NCBI GenBank assembly: GCA_039818665.1
Contig: JBCBTJ010000008.1
Span: 9,894-73,893 of the forward strand
DNA from: JBCBTJ01 sp039818665
GTDB lineage: Bacteria > Pseudomonadota > Alphaproteobacteria > Caulobacterales > Hyphomonadaceae
Reading direction: 5' to 3'
Length of the DNA: 64,000 nucleotides
Below, in pieces: positions 35,839-44,871 of this stretch (the stretch's first letter is position 1; each line of letters begins with the position of its first letter). The translations under genes were made by a program, and so were the position numbers. The notes beneath the pieces are model-generated. The model was not told the DNA's origin and made no database searches. It saw only the letters and a program-made list of their open reading frames with translations.

Positions 35839-38730
35839 ATGAAGCACTCAAGATATCTGGCGGCGCCGTCGCTGCTCGCACTCGCATTCGCCGCCGCGCC
35901 CGCCGCGGCCCAAGACGCGTCAGACACCGACGACACGGACGACATGCGCCGCATGGGCACGGTCAATGTCGTCGCCCAGAGGACCGAGGAGAACATTCTC
36001 GACGTGCCGATCGCCGTCACCGCGCTCGACACGGAGCTCTTAGAGCTCAAGCAGGTCGACACCTTCTCCGACCTTCAGTTCAACGTTCCGAACGTCAATT
36101 TCACCAAGACCTTCTTCACCGGCACCAATTTCCAGATCCGCGGCATCGGCTCCTCGCTCACCGCCGCCTCGGCCGACTCCGGGGTCGCCGCGCATATCAA
36201 CGACATCTATTTCCAATCGCCGCGCCTGTTTGAGACCGAATATTTCGACATTGAACGCGTGGAGGTGCTGCGCGGCCCTCAAGGCACGCTGTTCGGCCGC
36301 AACGCCACGGGCGGCGCCATCAATGTGATCACCGCCAAGCCGGCGCTCGAGGAGTTCTCCGGCGCGGTCGCCTATCAATACGGAAACTTCTCGTCCCATC
36401 GGGTCGACGGTCATGTGAACGTGCCGCTCGGGGATCATGCGGCCTTGCGCGTCGCGGGGATCTTCCTCGACCGCGACGGCTTTTTCGAAACGGTCGATCC
36501 GACGGCCGATTTCGAAACCATCGACGATCGTAGCCAGTTTTCGGTGCGTGCCTCACTGAAGATTCAGCCGGTCGAGACGACCGAGATCAATTTCGTCGTC
36601 TCCTATTTCGAGGAAGACGACAGCCGCGTGCGCACAGCCAAGGGCCTGTGCGACTTCGACCCCACAGCCGTGCTCGGCTGTCTGCCGACGGGTCTTGGCT
36701 TTGAGGCCGGCAACTTCTCGGCGACCTCGGGCGGCCTCGGCATGTCCGACATTGTCCTCGGCCCGTTCGCGGCCTTCCCGTTCAACACGCTGGAGAACAA
36801 TCCAAACCCGCCGGACTTCCGCCAGGTCTTCACCAATATGAAGCCGACCTATTTCGCGGATGAATTCTTCGCCCAAGCCTTCTTGCGGCAAGACCTGTTC
36901 GACGGCGATCTCACCTTCAACGCCAATGTCGGCTATCAAGAGACCTTCATCACGTCGAGCCAACGCGGCAGCCCGATCGGCGCCGGCTTCGTGGCGCCGC
37001 CGCCGATCGTCGAAGCGCTTTTGCCGATCAATTCATCGGTCTTCTTCCGCGACAATCTGATCGGCGTGTCCGCCACAGATCCCACGTTCGCGGGGGCGAT
37101 CGCCGGCAATATCGACACGTTCGCCGACGGGGTGTTTTCATTCGACCAGTCGGACGCCGATTCTGACCAGGTCAGCTTCGAGCTTCGCCTCAACTCAAAT
37201 TTCGAAGGCCCCTTCAACTTCCTGATCGGCTACTACAATCTCGATTTCGACGGCGCGTTCGATTATTTCGTGAATTCGAACTCGCTCGATTATGCGGCCG
37301 CGATCTTTCCGACCTTGCTCTTCGCCGATCCCTTCGGTCTCAACCCCGATCCGTTCGTGCCCGACACGCTCGACGGGTTCGCCATCGGCGCGCCTTTCTT
37401 CCTCAGCGAGACGGATTTGTTCTCGCTCGATTCCCGCGGGATCTTCGGCGAGCTTTATTGGGAGCCGACCGACACGTTGAAGGTGACCGCGGGCGTGCGC
37501 TCGACGACCGACGACAAGTTCTTGCGAGATCGCACCGCGCCGCTCTTGGCGCTGCCCGGCATCATCCCGGTCGGCCCGGCCGCCGAGCAAATCTCCTTGG
37601 ATTTGGTCAACACCTTCGCGCCGTTCCGCGAAGTCGAGGTTAGCTTCGACAATGAGTTCACGGGGCGGTTTGTCGTCGACTGGTCGCCCGACCTCAATTT
37701 CACGAACGACACGCTGATCTACGCGTCATACTCGCGGGGCTTTAAGTCGGGCGGCTTCAATCCGCCGGTAGACCCGAACCTCATCTCCGGCGTGCCGGAA
37801 ACGTTCGATCCGGAATCGATCAACGCTTATGAGATCGGCACCAAGAACACGCTGCTCGACGGCACCCTGCAGGCGAGCTTGGCCGGCTTCTTCTACGACT
37901 ATAACGGGCTTCAGGTCGGCCGGATCCAGGCGCGGACCTCGATCAACGAGAACGTCGACGCCCGGATCTGGGGCTTGGAAGGCGAGTTCGTCTGGTCGCC
38001 GGTGGAAGACCTGCTCTTTAATCTCACCGCTTCCTATCTGAACACTGAGATCACGGCGTTCGAGTCAGAAGACCCGCGCGATCCGACCGCCGGTCAAGCC
38101 GGCCACATCCTGATCAAGGACCGGATCAACGCTTCCAACTGCTTGCTGGAAAACGCTGATCCGACCATCTTCCAGACCGCGCTCGGCATTCTACAAGCGG
38201 CCGATCCAGTTAATCTGGCCTCCACGCCGTTGACCGACGTTCCCGGTCTGCAAAGCCCAGGCTTGATCTTCACCTGCAACGCGGCCGCGCTCGACGCGCT
38301 GGTCGCGACGATGAATGCTTTGGGCGACACGGATGTGGCGTCCTCCTTCGGCATCTCGCAGGATCTTTCTGGCAACGAGCTGCAGAACTCGCCGACCTGG
38401 AGCTTTAACATCGGCGCGCAGTACACGTTCGATCTGCCGGAAGGGTACACGCTGATCGCGCGATCGGACTACTACATCCAGGACAGCTTCTTCGCGTCGG
38501 CGTTTAACTCGCCGACGCAGGACTTTGTCGAAGGTTGGGATGTTTGGAACGCGCAGGTGACGCTGCAGCCGCCGGATCAGAACTGGTATCTGCGCGGCTT
38601 CGTGCAGAACATCCTAGATCAGGATGAAATCACCGGCCAATTCATCGGAGACCAGTCCACCGCGCTCAACACCAGCATCTTCCTGTTGGACCCGCGGCTC
38701 TACGGCGTCGAGATCGGCGTCACATTCTAA
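35839..38730 (+). CDS. TonB-dependent outer-membrane receptor
   Basis: A 963-residue outer-membrane transporter. The ATG has GAGGGGAGG upstream and opens a signal peptide (MKHSRYLAAPSLLALAFAAAPAAAQ). The plug domain reads GTVNVVAQRTEENILDVPIAVTALDTELLE, FQIRGIGSS, FDIERVEVLRGPQGTLFGRNATGGAINVITAKP, all diagnostic. The remaining 700 residues are a beta-barrel rich in alternating aromatic strands, such as LIYASYSRGFKSGGFNPP and IGTKNTLLDGTLQASLAGFFYDYNG. The C-terminal residue is Phe (YGVEIGVTF), as usual for BAM substrates. It is followed by an esterase gene, so uptake of an ester-containing ligand rather than iron is possible. Confidence 0.96.
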   Translation: MKHSRYLAAPSLLALAFAAAPAAAQDASDTDDTDDMRRMGTVNVVAQRTEENILDVPIAVTALDTELLELKQVDTFSDLQFNVPNVNFTKTFFTGTNFQIRGIGSSLTAASADSGVAAHINDIYFQSPRLFETEYFDIERVEVLRGPQGTLFGRNATGGAINVITAKPALEEFSGAVAYQYGNFSSHRVDGHVNVPLGDHAALRVAGIFLDRDGFFETVDPTADFETIDDRSQFSVRASLKIQPVETTEINFVVSYFEEDDSRVRTAKGLCDFDPTAVLGCLPTGLGFEAGNFSATSGGLGMSDIVLGPFAAFPFNTLENNPNPPDFRQVFTNMKPTYFADEFFAQAFLRQDLFDGDLTFNANVGYQETFITSSQRGSPIGAGFVAPPPIVEALLPINSSVFFRDNLIGVSATDPTFAGAIAGNIDTFADGVFSFDQSDADSDQVSFELRLNSNFEGPFNFLIGYYNLDFDGAFDYFVNSNSLDYAAAIFPTLLFADPFGLNPDPFVPDTLDGFAIGAPFFLSETDLFSLDSRGIFGELYWEPTDTLKVTAGVRSTTDDKFLRDRTAPLLALPGIIPVGPAAEQISLDLVNTFAPFREVEVSFDNEFTGRFVVDWSPDLNFTNDTLIYASYSRGFKSGGFNPPVDPNLISGVPETFDPESINAYEIGTKNTLLDGTLQASLAGFFYDYNGLQVGRIQARTSINENVDARIWGLEGEFVWSPVEDLLFNLTASYLNTEITAFESEDPRDPTAGQAGHILIKDRINASNCLLENADPTIFQTALGILQAADPVNLASTPLTDVPGLQSPGLIFTCNAAALDALVATMNALGDTDVASSFGISQDLSGNELQNSPTWSFNIGAQYTFDLPEGYTLIARSDYYIQDSFFASAFNSPTQDFVEGWDVWNAQVTLQPPDQNWYLRGFVQNILDQDEITGQFIGDQSTALNTSIFLLDPRLYGVEIGVTF

Positions 38731-38810
38731 GCTGGACAATCCTCACCGCGCCGGGCTCCTAATCCGGCGCGGCTTTATGTTTGAGAGACGATCTTGGCGG
38801 AGACCCAGAG

Positions 38811-40577
38811 ATGAGAACGTTCGCAATCCTCATTGTCGCGCTCGCGGCGATCGCCGGCGCGGCCTGGTGGTTCTTGATGCGCGACGCCCCGGCGCAGCCG
38901 AGCGCGCCCCTGTCGACGCCAAGCGGCGAGATCGTCGGCGCGGTGACCGAAGACGCGGGCATCGTCTCTTACAATGGCATCCCCTTCGCCCAGCCGCCTG
39001 TCGGCGACCTCCGCTGGGCCCCGCCGCAGCCGGCTTCGGCTTGGAGCGGAACCTTGGAAGCGCTCGAGTTCGGCGCCGAATGCGCTCAAAACCGCGACGG
39101 CTTCAACATGTTTATCGACCGCATGGCCGATGGGCTGGGGATCACGGGCCCCCGCCGCGCTCTGATCAATGCGGCGATCAACGGCGCCGAGCCGCCGCCG
39201 GAGAGCGAAGACTGCCTGTATCTGAATGTGCGCACCGGCAACGCCGGCGGCGAGGCGCTGCAGCCGGTCATGGTCTGGATCCATGGCGGCGGTCACCAGA
39301 ACGGCTCCGGCTCGGCCGATATCTATCAGACCAATGCGCTGGTGAAGCGCGGCGTCGTCCTGGTGACCATCAATTACCGCCTCGGGCCGTTCGGCTATAT
39401 GGCGCATCCCGCCCTATCGGCGGACTCGCGTCAGAACGCGTCGGGCAATTACGGCCTGCTCGACCAGATCGCGGCGCTGGAATGGGTGCGCGAAAATATC
39501 AGCGCATTTGGCGGCGATCCGGACAATGTCCTCATCTTCGGCGAATCCGCCGGCGCCCAGTCGGTGACCGAGTTGATGGCCTCGCCGCTGGCGAACGGCC
39601 TTTACCACAAGGCCATCCTGCAAAGCGGCGCGTCGGTGAACAATCTCCGCGATCTGCGCGAAGACCGCCCGGACCTGCCCAGCGCCGAAAGCGTCGGCGT
39701 CGCCTTCATGGAGGGCTTGGTCGAAGCGGGAGCGGACGTCGAAGCGCTGCGCGCGGTTCCCGCCGAAGCGCTGGTCGCGCGCGCCGGCGAACGGCCCGAT
39801 CTGACGGGAGCGTTCGGGCCGGTGGTGGATGGCTGGGTCCTGCCGCGGGCCATCGGCCTCGCGGTGCGCGACGCGGACACGCCGGACATTCCGATCCTCG
39901 CCGGATACAATGCGGATGAAGGCACGCTGCTCTATCCTTTGATCCCAACGCCGACCACGTGGCGCTCGCCCTTCCCGGAAGGATTCGAGGCGCGGCTGGA
40001 CGCGGTGCGCGAGGTCTATGGCGCGGCCGACGGAAACCGTCTGATCGAGCTTTACGGCCTCGACGACGAGCCGAACCAAGCGGCCGCCGAGATGGATATG
40101 TTCGGCGACGATCTGTTCGGGGTGAACATGCGCTTCCTCGCCAAAGCCAACGCATCGGCGGGGCGGCCGGTTTACATGTATCATTTCACCCGGATCCCGC
40201 CGAATGAGAACCAAACGGCCGGCGCCTTCCACGCCGCAGAGATCCCCTTCGTCTTCGACAGCCACAACGCCTTCTTTGAAGCCAAGGGCCGCGACATGGA
40301 ATTGACCGAAGCCATCATCGGCTATTGGACCAATTTCGCGAAGACCGGCGACCCGAACGGCGCGGACCTGCCGGAATGGCCGGCCTACACCATCGAGAAC
40401 GACGCCTGGCTGATCCTGGACCATGACATTGAGACCGTGACGGCGCTCCGCGCTGAAAAACTCGACATTATGGAGCGCGCCTTGCTGACGCGCCTTGAAG
40501 CGCTCGAGCCCGATCCGGCAGCCCCCCTCGATACTGAGATCGAAGAGGGCGATCTTGCAGAGGCGCTGCAGCCCTAG
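38811..40577 (+). CDS. Type-B carboxylesterase, membrane-anchored
   Basis: A 588-residue alpha/beta-hydrolase of the carboxylesterase B family. The ATG at 38811 opens a hydrophobic N-terminal anchor (FAILIVALAAIAGAAWWFLM). Diagnostic segments are GIPFAQPPVGDLRWAPPQPA, SEDCLYLNVRTG, PVMVWIHGGGHQNGSG and the oxyanion region. The nucleophile elbow is ILIFG-like VLIFGESAGAQSV with Ser246. Further on come YNADEGTLLYP (acidic residue) and FVFDSHNAFFEAKG (active-site His region). It is encoded 80 bases downstream of the TonB receptor. A role in cleaving imported esters in the periplasm is inferred from that neighbour. Confidence 0.93.
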   Translation: MRTFAILIVALAAIAGAAWWFLMRDAPAQPSAPLSTPSGEIVGAVTEDAGIVSYNGIPFAQPPVGDLRWAPPQPASAWSGTLEALEFGAECAQNRDGFNMFIDRMADGLGITGPRRALINAAINGAEPPPESEDCLYLNVRTGNAGGEALQPVMVWIHGGGHQNGSGSADIYQTNALVKRGVVLVTINYRLGPFGYMAHPALSADSRQNASGNYGLLDQIAALEWVRENISAFGGDPDNVLIFGESAGAQSVTELMASPLANGLYHKAILQSGASVNNLRDLREDRPDLPSAESVGVAFMEGLVEAGADVEALRAVPAEALVARAGERPDLTGAFGPVVDGWVLPRAIGLAVRDADTPDIPILAGYNADEGTLLYPLIPTPTTWRSPFPEGFEARLDAVREVYGAADGNRLIELYGLDDEPNQAAAEMDMFGDDLFGVNMRFLAKANASAGRPVYMYHFTRIPPNENQTAGAFHAAEIPFVFDSHNAFFEAKGRDMELTEAIIGYWTNFAKTGDPNGADLPEWPAYTIENDAWLILDHDIETVTALRAEKLDIMERALLTRLEALEPDPAAPLDTEIEEGDLAEALQP

Positions 40578-40599
40578 CGACCCAGGAGCAAAGCTGATC

Positions 40600-41034
40600 A
40601 TGGATCACACGGAGCTGAAGACGCGCTTTCTGGCGGCGGTGGAGACGCCGCCAGACCTCGGCGCCATTCGATCGCTCGGCCGACGCCTCGCCGACGCGGG
40701 ACGAAAAGCGCAGGCCGGAGACCGCCTCGACCTCGCCGCCGCCCTGGCGCATACGGCGTTTCTCGCGCCCGACCGCACCGCGGAGGTCTATGACGCGCTC
40801 GCCGAGGGGTGGCGCGGCGAAGCGGTGCAGGCCGAACCGATCGCGCCATTGGACGGTCCGCCCGAACCCGCGCCGCCGGGCCTCTGGGACGCCCATTGGG
40901 CCGTGGTCGAAGACGCGATCGCGGGCGAACTCGACGCGCTTTCGATCACCCAACGCACGGCGGCCTCGGCGCGCTCATGGGCGAGAGCTTTGTCGCCCGC
41001 GTCGCCGAGATGTCGCATCGCTACGCCGGCGTGA
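40600..41034 (+). CDS. N-terminal part of a frameshifted Coq4-type gene
   Basis: This 144-codon frame starts at an ATG preceded by AGGAGC and reads MDHTELKTRFLAAVETPPDL, then AALAHTAFLAPDRTAEVYDALAEGW and AVVEDAIAGELDALSITQRTA. After that point its last 20 residues (ASARSWARALSPASPRC) look like out-of-frame reading. The frame overlaps the C-terminal Coq4 frame in the plus-one register. I read the two as one gene of about 347 codons split by loss of one base near 40962-40972. It could instead be a separate short protein, but that looks less likely. The stretch before the break has no assignable motif. Confidence 0.6.
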   Translation: MDHTELKTRFLAAVETPPDLGAIRSLGRRLADAGRKAQAGDRLDLAAALAHTAFLAPDRTAEVYDALAEGWRGEAVQAEPIAPLDGPPEPAPPGLWDAHWAVVEDAIAGELDALSITQRTAASARSWARALSPASPRCRIATPA

Positions 41035-41642
41035 CGGAGGCGGCCGCAAGGCCCTTGCCCGAACAGATCAAACTTGAAACCCTCGCCGCGCAGCCGCCGG
41101 GCTCGCTCGGCCGCCAATTCCACGATCTCATCGTCGACAACACATTCGATCTTGAGGTGCTGGACCGCGACGCGCTCGGGCTGTCCGGTCTGCCGAAGCC
41201 GCTCGACTATCTCAACACGCGCATCCTCCAGGCTCACGATCTGTGGCACATCACGGCCGGCTACGAGACCACGGCGCTGCACGAGATCGCGATTTCGGGC
41301 TTCCAGATGGCGCAGTTCGGGCACAATTACTCGGCGCAGTTCCTGTCCGTCACCGCCGCGGTCGGCGCGCTGTCGCCGGCCTATGGCTACAAAATTCTGA
41401 TGGACACGATCACCAGCGCCTGGGTCCACGGCCGCGAGACGCCGCCCTTGATTGCGATCCAATGGGAAGAGGTCTGGGACAAGCCGACCGATAAGATCCG
41501 ACGCGACCACGGCGTCACGCCCTATCAGCGCCCCTATCCGGCCAATCTGATCGAACGCTCGCGCCCCGTCGCCGATCTGGTCGGCAAAGTCTCGCGCGCC
41601 ATGGGCGCCGTCGCGCGACCGTTTCGACGGGCGCAGGCATAG
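40977..41642 (+). CDS. Coq4-family protein, C-terminal part (frameshifted gene)
   Basis: A frame with the Coq4 fold signature HDxxHxxxGY: LQAHDLWHITAGYETTALHEIAIS, followed by FQMAQFGHNYSAQFLSVTAAVGAL. Coq4 proteins take part in ubiquinone biosynthesis, and the HDxxHx(11)E zinc motif is visible (HDLWH with Glu later in LHEIA). The ATG at 40977 is only the first in-frame candidate. The natural protein probably starts at 40600 and joins through LSITQRTA-(x)-LGALMGESF. If the frameshift is a sequencing error, one intact 347-residue protein results. If it is real, the gene is broken unless rescued by frameshifting. Confidence 0.82.
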   Translation: MGESFVARVAEMSHRYAGVTEAAARPLPEQIKLETLAAQPPGSLGRQFHDLIVDNTFDLEVLDRDALGLSGLPKPLDYLNTRILQAHDLWHITAGYETTALHEIAISGFQMAQFGHNYSAQFLSVTAAVGALSPAYGYKILMDTITSAWVHGRETPPLIAIQWEEVWDKPTDKIRRDHGVTPYQRPYPANLIERSRPVADLVGKVSRAMGAVARPFRRAQA

Positions 41643-41695
41643 ACGCGGGCGGACCGAACCGTAACATGGCGCGATAACAGAATAAGGGAGGCGGC

Positions 41696-42874
41696 ATGCC
41701 TGGGTATCCGCTAGCGGGCCTGAAGGTCCTCGATTTTTCGCGCGTGCTGGCAGGCCCCTTCGCCACACGCATGCTATCGGATCTCGGCGCGGACGTTCTT
41801 AAGATCGAGCCGCCCGAAGGCGACGTGACGCGCCTGTTCGGCCTGCGGACGGAAAACACGTCCGGCTACTATGTTCAGCAAAATGTCGGCAAGCGGAATG
41901 TCTGCCTAGACATGAAAGCCGAGGGCGCGCGCCAGATTGTTCTAAAGCTCGCCAAGCAGGCTTACCTCGTGGTGGAGAACTTCCGCCCGGGCGTCATGGA
42001 CAAATTCGGCGTCGGCTGGGCTGATCTCAGCGCCGTCAACCCAAAGCTCGTCATGCTCTCCATCTCCGGCTTCGGTCAGACAGGCCCGGAGCGCGGCCGC
42101 GCCGCCTACGCGCCGATCATGCACGCCGAGACCGGCATGATTTCGCGCCAAGCTGAAACCGTGGGCGGGCGTGCGGCCGACATTCAATGGTCCATGGCCG
42201 ACACCTATAGCTCCCTACACGGATTGGTCGGCGCCTTCGCCGCGCTGCGCCTCGCCGAGCAGACCGGCAAAGGCCAGCATGTCGATATCGCCATGATCAA
42301 CGCCATGCACGCCACGGACGATTACGCCCATTGGGCGCTCGATGGCGCTTGGCGGAAGTCCGAAGAAAGCATGGTCTGGGACGCGCCGGAGGGCGAGCAG
42401 ATCCTCGTCTCCGGGGACCTGAAATGGCTCTGGCACTTGTTCTCCCGCGACGGCCTCGCCGACCCGACGCCGGAGGGCGCAGACCTCGAGACCAAGATCG
42501 CGTCCCGGCGCAGCGCCCTCGCCGCGCACTTCAAGTCCTTCCCGACCTTCAAAGCCTTCACCGACAAGCTCGACGAGGTGAACCTCGCCTGGGGCAAAGT
42601 CCGCCGCTTCGGCGAGGACGCCTATTCGGAGCCCAGTATTGAGGCCCGCGGCGTGCTGGTCGAAGTGGAAGACGAGCTGGGCGCCCGGCGCCGCACCGTC
42701 CAGTCCCCTTATAAGTTCTCAGACGCCGAAGCCGGCCTGCCCGCCGGCAGCCGCGCGCCCGCCCGCGGCGAGCACAATGAGAGCGCGCTCAACGACTGGC
42801 TCGGCTTAAGCCCGGACGAAGTCACCGGGCTTAAAGACATTGGCGTGCTCCGTTCGTCGGCGGACGACGCCTAG
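41696..42874 (+). CDS. CaiB/BaiF-family (class III) CoA transferase, second copy
   Basis: A 392-residue class III CoA transferase. It begins PGYPLAGLKVLDFSRVLAGPFATRMLSDLGADVLKIEPPEGD, followed by VGKRNVCLDMKAEGARQIVLKLA and NFRPGVMDKFGVGWADLSAVNPKLVMLSISGFGQTGPERGRAAYAP. Then comes GQHVDIAMINAMHATDDYAHW, the region with the catalytic Asp. It differs from the copy at 9057 through much of its length. An AAGGGAGGCGGC ribosome-binding site precedes the ATG. It lies after the Coq4-type gene and converges with an amidohydrolase gene only one base away. The acid activated by this enzyme is unknown. Confidence 0.93.
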   Translation: MPGYPLAGLKVLDFSRVLAGPFATRMLSDLGADVLKIEPPEGDVTRLFGLRTENTSGYYVQQNVGKRNVCLDMKAEGARQIVLKLAKQAYLVVENFRPGVMDKFGVGWADLSAVNPKLVMLSISGFGQTGPERGRAAYAPIMHAETGMISRQAETVGGRAADIQWSMADTYSSLHGLVGAFAALRLAEQTGKGQHVDIAMINAMHATDDYAHWALDGAWRKSEESMVWDAPEGEQILVSGDLKWLWHLFSRDGLADPTPEGADLETKIASRRSALAAHFKSFPTFKAFTDKLDEVNLAWGKVRRFGEDAYSEPSIEARGVLVEVEDELGARRRTVQSPYKFSDAEAGLPAGSRAPARGEHNESALNDWLGLSPDEVTGLKDIGVLRSSADDA

Positions 42875-42875
42875 C

Positions 42876-44678
42876 CTATTCCGCAGCGATCGCGGCTTGC
42901 GGCGCGCTTTGCGGGCCGCGGATCACGCCGCCGGGTTTCGCGCCGGTCGACACGCCGTCGGCGAAGGTCTCAACGCCGGCCACGAAAGTGTGCTTGTAGC
43001 CTTGGGCGCGCTGGATCATGCGCCGCCCGCCGGCGGGCAGGTCGAAGGCCATTTGCGGGGGATCGATCTCAAGCGCGTCGAAGTCGATCACATTGATGTC
43101 GGCCCGCATGCCAGGCTCCAGCGTGCCGCGATCTTCGAGGCCGTAGAGCCGCGCCGTGTCGTGGCACTGGCGTTTCACGGCCGCCTCAAGGCTGATCCGC
43201 CCGCCGCGGGAGCGGTCGCGCACCCAATGGGTCAGTAGATAGGTCGGGAAGGACGCGTCGCAGATCACCCCGCAATGGGCGCCGCCGTCCGATAGGCTGA
43301 GGACGGTCCGGTCGCTCTGCAGCATCTCGTGGATGTGGTCGAAATTGAACTCGGCGTAGTTCAGGAGCGGCAGGTAGACATAGCCGCGCCCGTCCGCCTC
43401 CATGAGCATGTCGTAGACGATCGCACGCGGGTTCTCGCCGCTGGCGGCGGCTTGGGCCGCGACGCTGTCTTCGGCCGCCGGCTCGTACTCGCACTTGCCG
43501 GTCTCGTCAGCGAGGCGGAACATTCGGTCGAAGCCCATAGCGAGGATCATCGCGATGGCGTTGCCCGCCGGCAGGCCGGGTTGGTCTTCATCCCGCTCAT
43601 TTTGGGCCGATTGCGACAGGGTGAAGTCCGGCTCCTCGGAAATGATCGCCGCGCGCACCGCCGGGTCTTTCAGTTTCGCCAGACGTTCGGCGAAGGGCAG
43701 CTCCGCGATCGCTTGATAGGCGGGTTGGAAGCTGAAGGGGTGCACCGTCGACTCCCACCCGAGCACGAGCCCCGTCGGGCGGATGGCGATCTGGGCGTAG
43801 ACGTTCGCGCCGTCGTCATTGGCCGCTTGCGTCATGGCGAGCATGGTCTTCCAGCTGCCGGCGTCCATCGGGTTTTGGAGCAGCGCATAGGTCACCGGCA
43901 GGCCGGTCTCGCGCGAGAGATCCTTCATCCAGGCGAATTCCTCCTCGGCCGGGGTGAGGTCCGAGGCCATTTCGAACACGCCGCCGCCGGCTTCCAGCAT
44001 GGCCCGGCCGATGCCGATCAGCTCGTCCCGGTTGGCGAATGTGCCAGGCACGGGCACGCCGTCTTTGGAGCGGTGCAGCATGGTGCGCGAGGTGGAGAAG
44101 CCGAGCGCGCCGGCGCGAATGCCGTCAGCGACGATCGCGCCCATCTTTTCGATATCGTCCGGCGTCGCCGCTTCATTGTTGGCGCCGCGCTCGCCCATCA
44201 CATAGGCGCGCACCGCGCCGTGCGGGATGTGCGTCGCGATGTCGACGCTGCGGGGCATGCCTTCCAGCGTGTCGAGATATTCGGAGAAACTCTCCCAGCC
44301 CCAAGTGATCCCTTCGGACAGGGCCGCGCCGGGAATGTCTTCGACGCCTTCCATGAGGCCGATCAGCCAGTCATGGCGGTCCGGCTTGGCCGGCGCGAAA
44401 CCAACGCCGCAATTGCCCATGACGAGCGTCGTCACTCCATGCCAGGCCGAGGGCCCGAGCTCGTCGTCCCAGGTCGCTTGGCCGTCATAATGGGTGTGGA
44501 TATCGACCCAACCCGGCGTCACAAGCTGGCCGGCGGCGTCCACCTCACGGCTGGCCTCGCCTTCGATCGTGTCAGCGATTTGCGCCACCCGGCCGTCTTT
44601 CACCGCCACATCGGCGATACGCTGGGGCGCGCCTGTGCCGTCGACGACGGTTCCGCCGCGAATAATCAGGTCGAACAT
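42876..44678 (-). CDS. D-aminoacylase-like amidohydrolase
   Basis: A 600-residue member of the amidohydrolase superfamily related to N-acyl-D-amino-acid deacylases. The ATG at 44678 follows GGGAGGAAAA and begins MFDLIIRGGTVVDGTGAPQRIADVAVKDGRVAQIA, the usual small beta-sandwich start. Metal ligands are seen in GWVDIHTHYDGQATWD (HxH) and probably GVTTLVMGNCGVGFAP. The C-terminal LSLSDGGAHCGVICDASFP has the Asp of the active site, and GTLEPGMRADINVIDFDALE closes the barrel. The substrate is undefined; D-aminoacylase, dihydroorotase-like or other amide or ester hydrolysis is possible. No signal peptide is visible. Confidence 0.9.
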   Translation of the reverse strand: MFDLIIRGGTVVDGTGAPQRIADVAVKDGRVAQIADTIEGEASREVDAAGQLVTPGWVDIHTHYDGQATWDDELGPSAWHGVTTLVMGNCGVGFAPAKPDRHDWLIGLMEGVEDIPGAALSEGITWGWESFSEYLDTLEGMPRSVDIATHIPHGAVRAYVMGERGANNEAATPDDIEKMGAIVADGIRAGALGFSTSRTMLHRSKDGVPVPGTFANRDELIGIGRAMLEAGGGVFEMASDLTPAEEEFAWMKDLSRETGLPVTYALLQNPMDAGSWKTMLAMTQAANDDGANVYAQIAIRPTGLVLGWESTVHPFSFQPAYQAIAELPFAERLAKLKDPAVRAAIISEEPDFTLSQSAQNERDEDQPGLPAGNAIAMILAMGFDRMFRLADETGKCEYEPAAEDSVAAQAAASGENPRAIVYDMLMEADGRGYVYLPLLNYAEFNFDHIHEMLQSDRTVLSLSDGGAHCGVICDASFPTYLLTHWVRDRSRGGRISLEAAVKRQCHDTARLYGLEDRGTLEPGMRADINVIDFDALEIDPPQMAFDLPAGGRRMIQRAQGYKHTFVAGVETFADGVSTGAKPGGVIRGPQSAPQAAIAAE

Positions 44679-44871
44679 GGTTTTCCTCCCGGCCGGTTTT
44701 CGGCTTTGTGTCGTTGTGGATAGCCTACCATTGCAGCGGCGGCCGACCAATCGGCGACGTAGGGTCAAGCAGCCGGCGCCTCGAACGCTTGCCACCCTGG
44801 ATTCTGGAGCGCATCCTCCCGGAACCGGCCGGGACAGCCGGCCAGAGAGCTTATCGACAAGGGGACGATCG

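Noticed and set aside
40600..41642. Programmed recoding or selenocysteine at the Coq4 gene
   Set aside because: The break is a change of reading frame, not an in-frame TGA, and no slippery heptamer with a downstream structure was seen.
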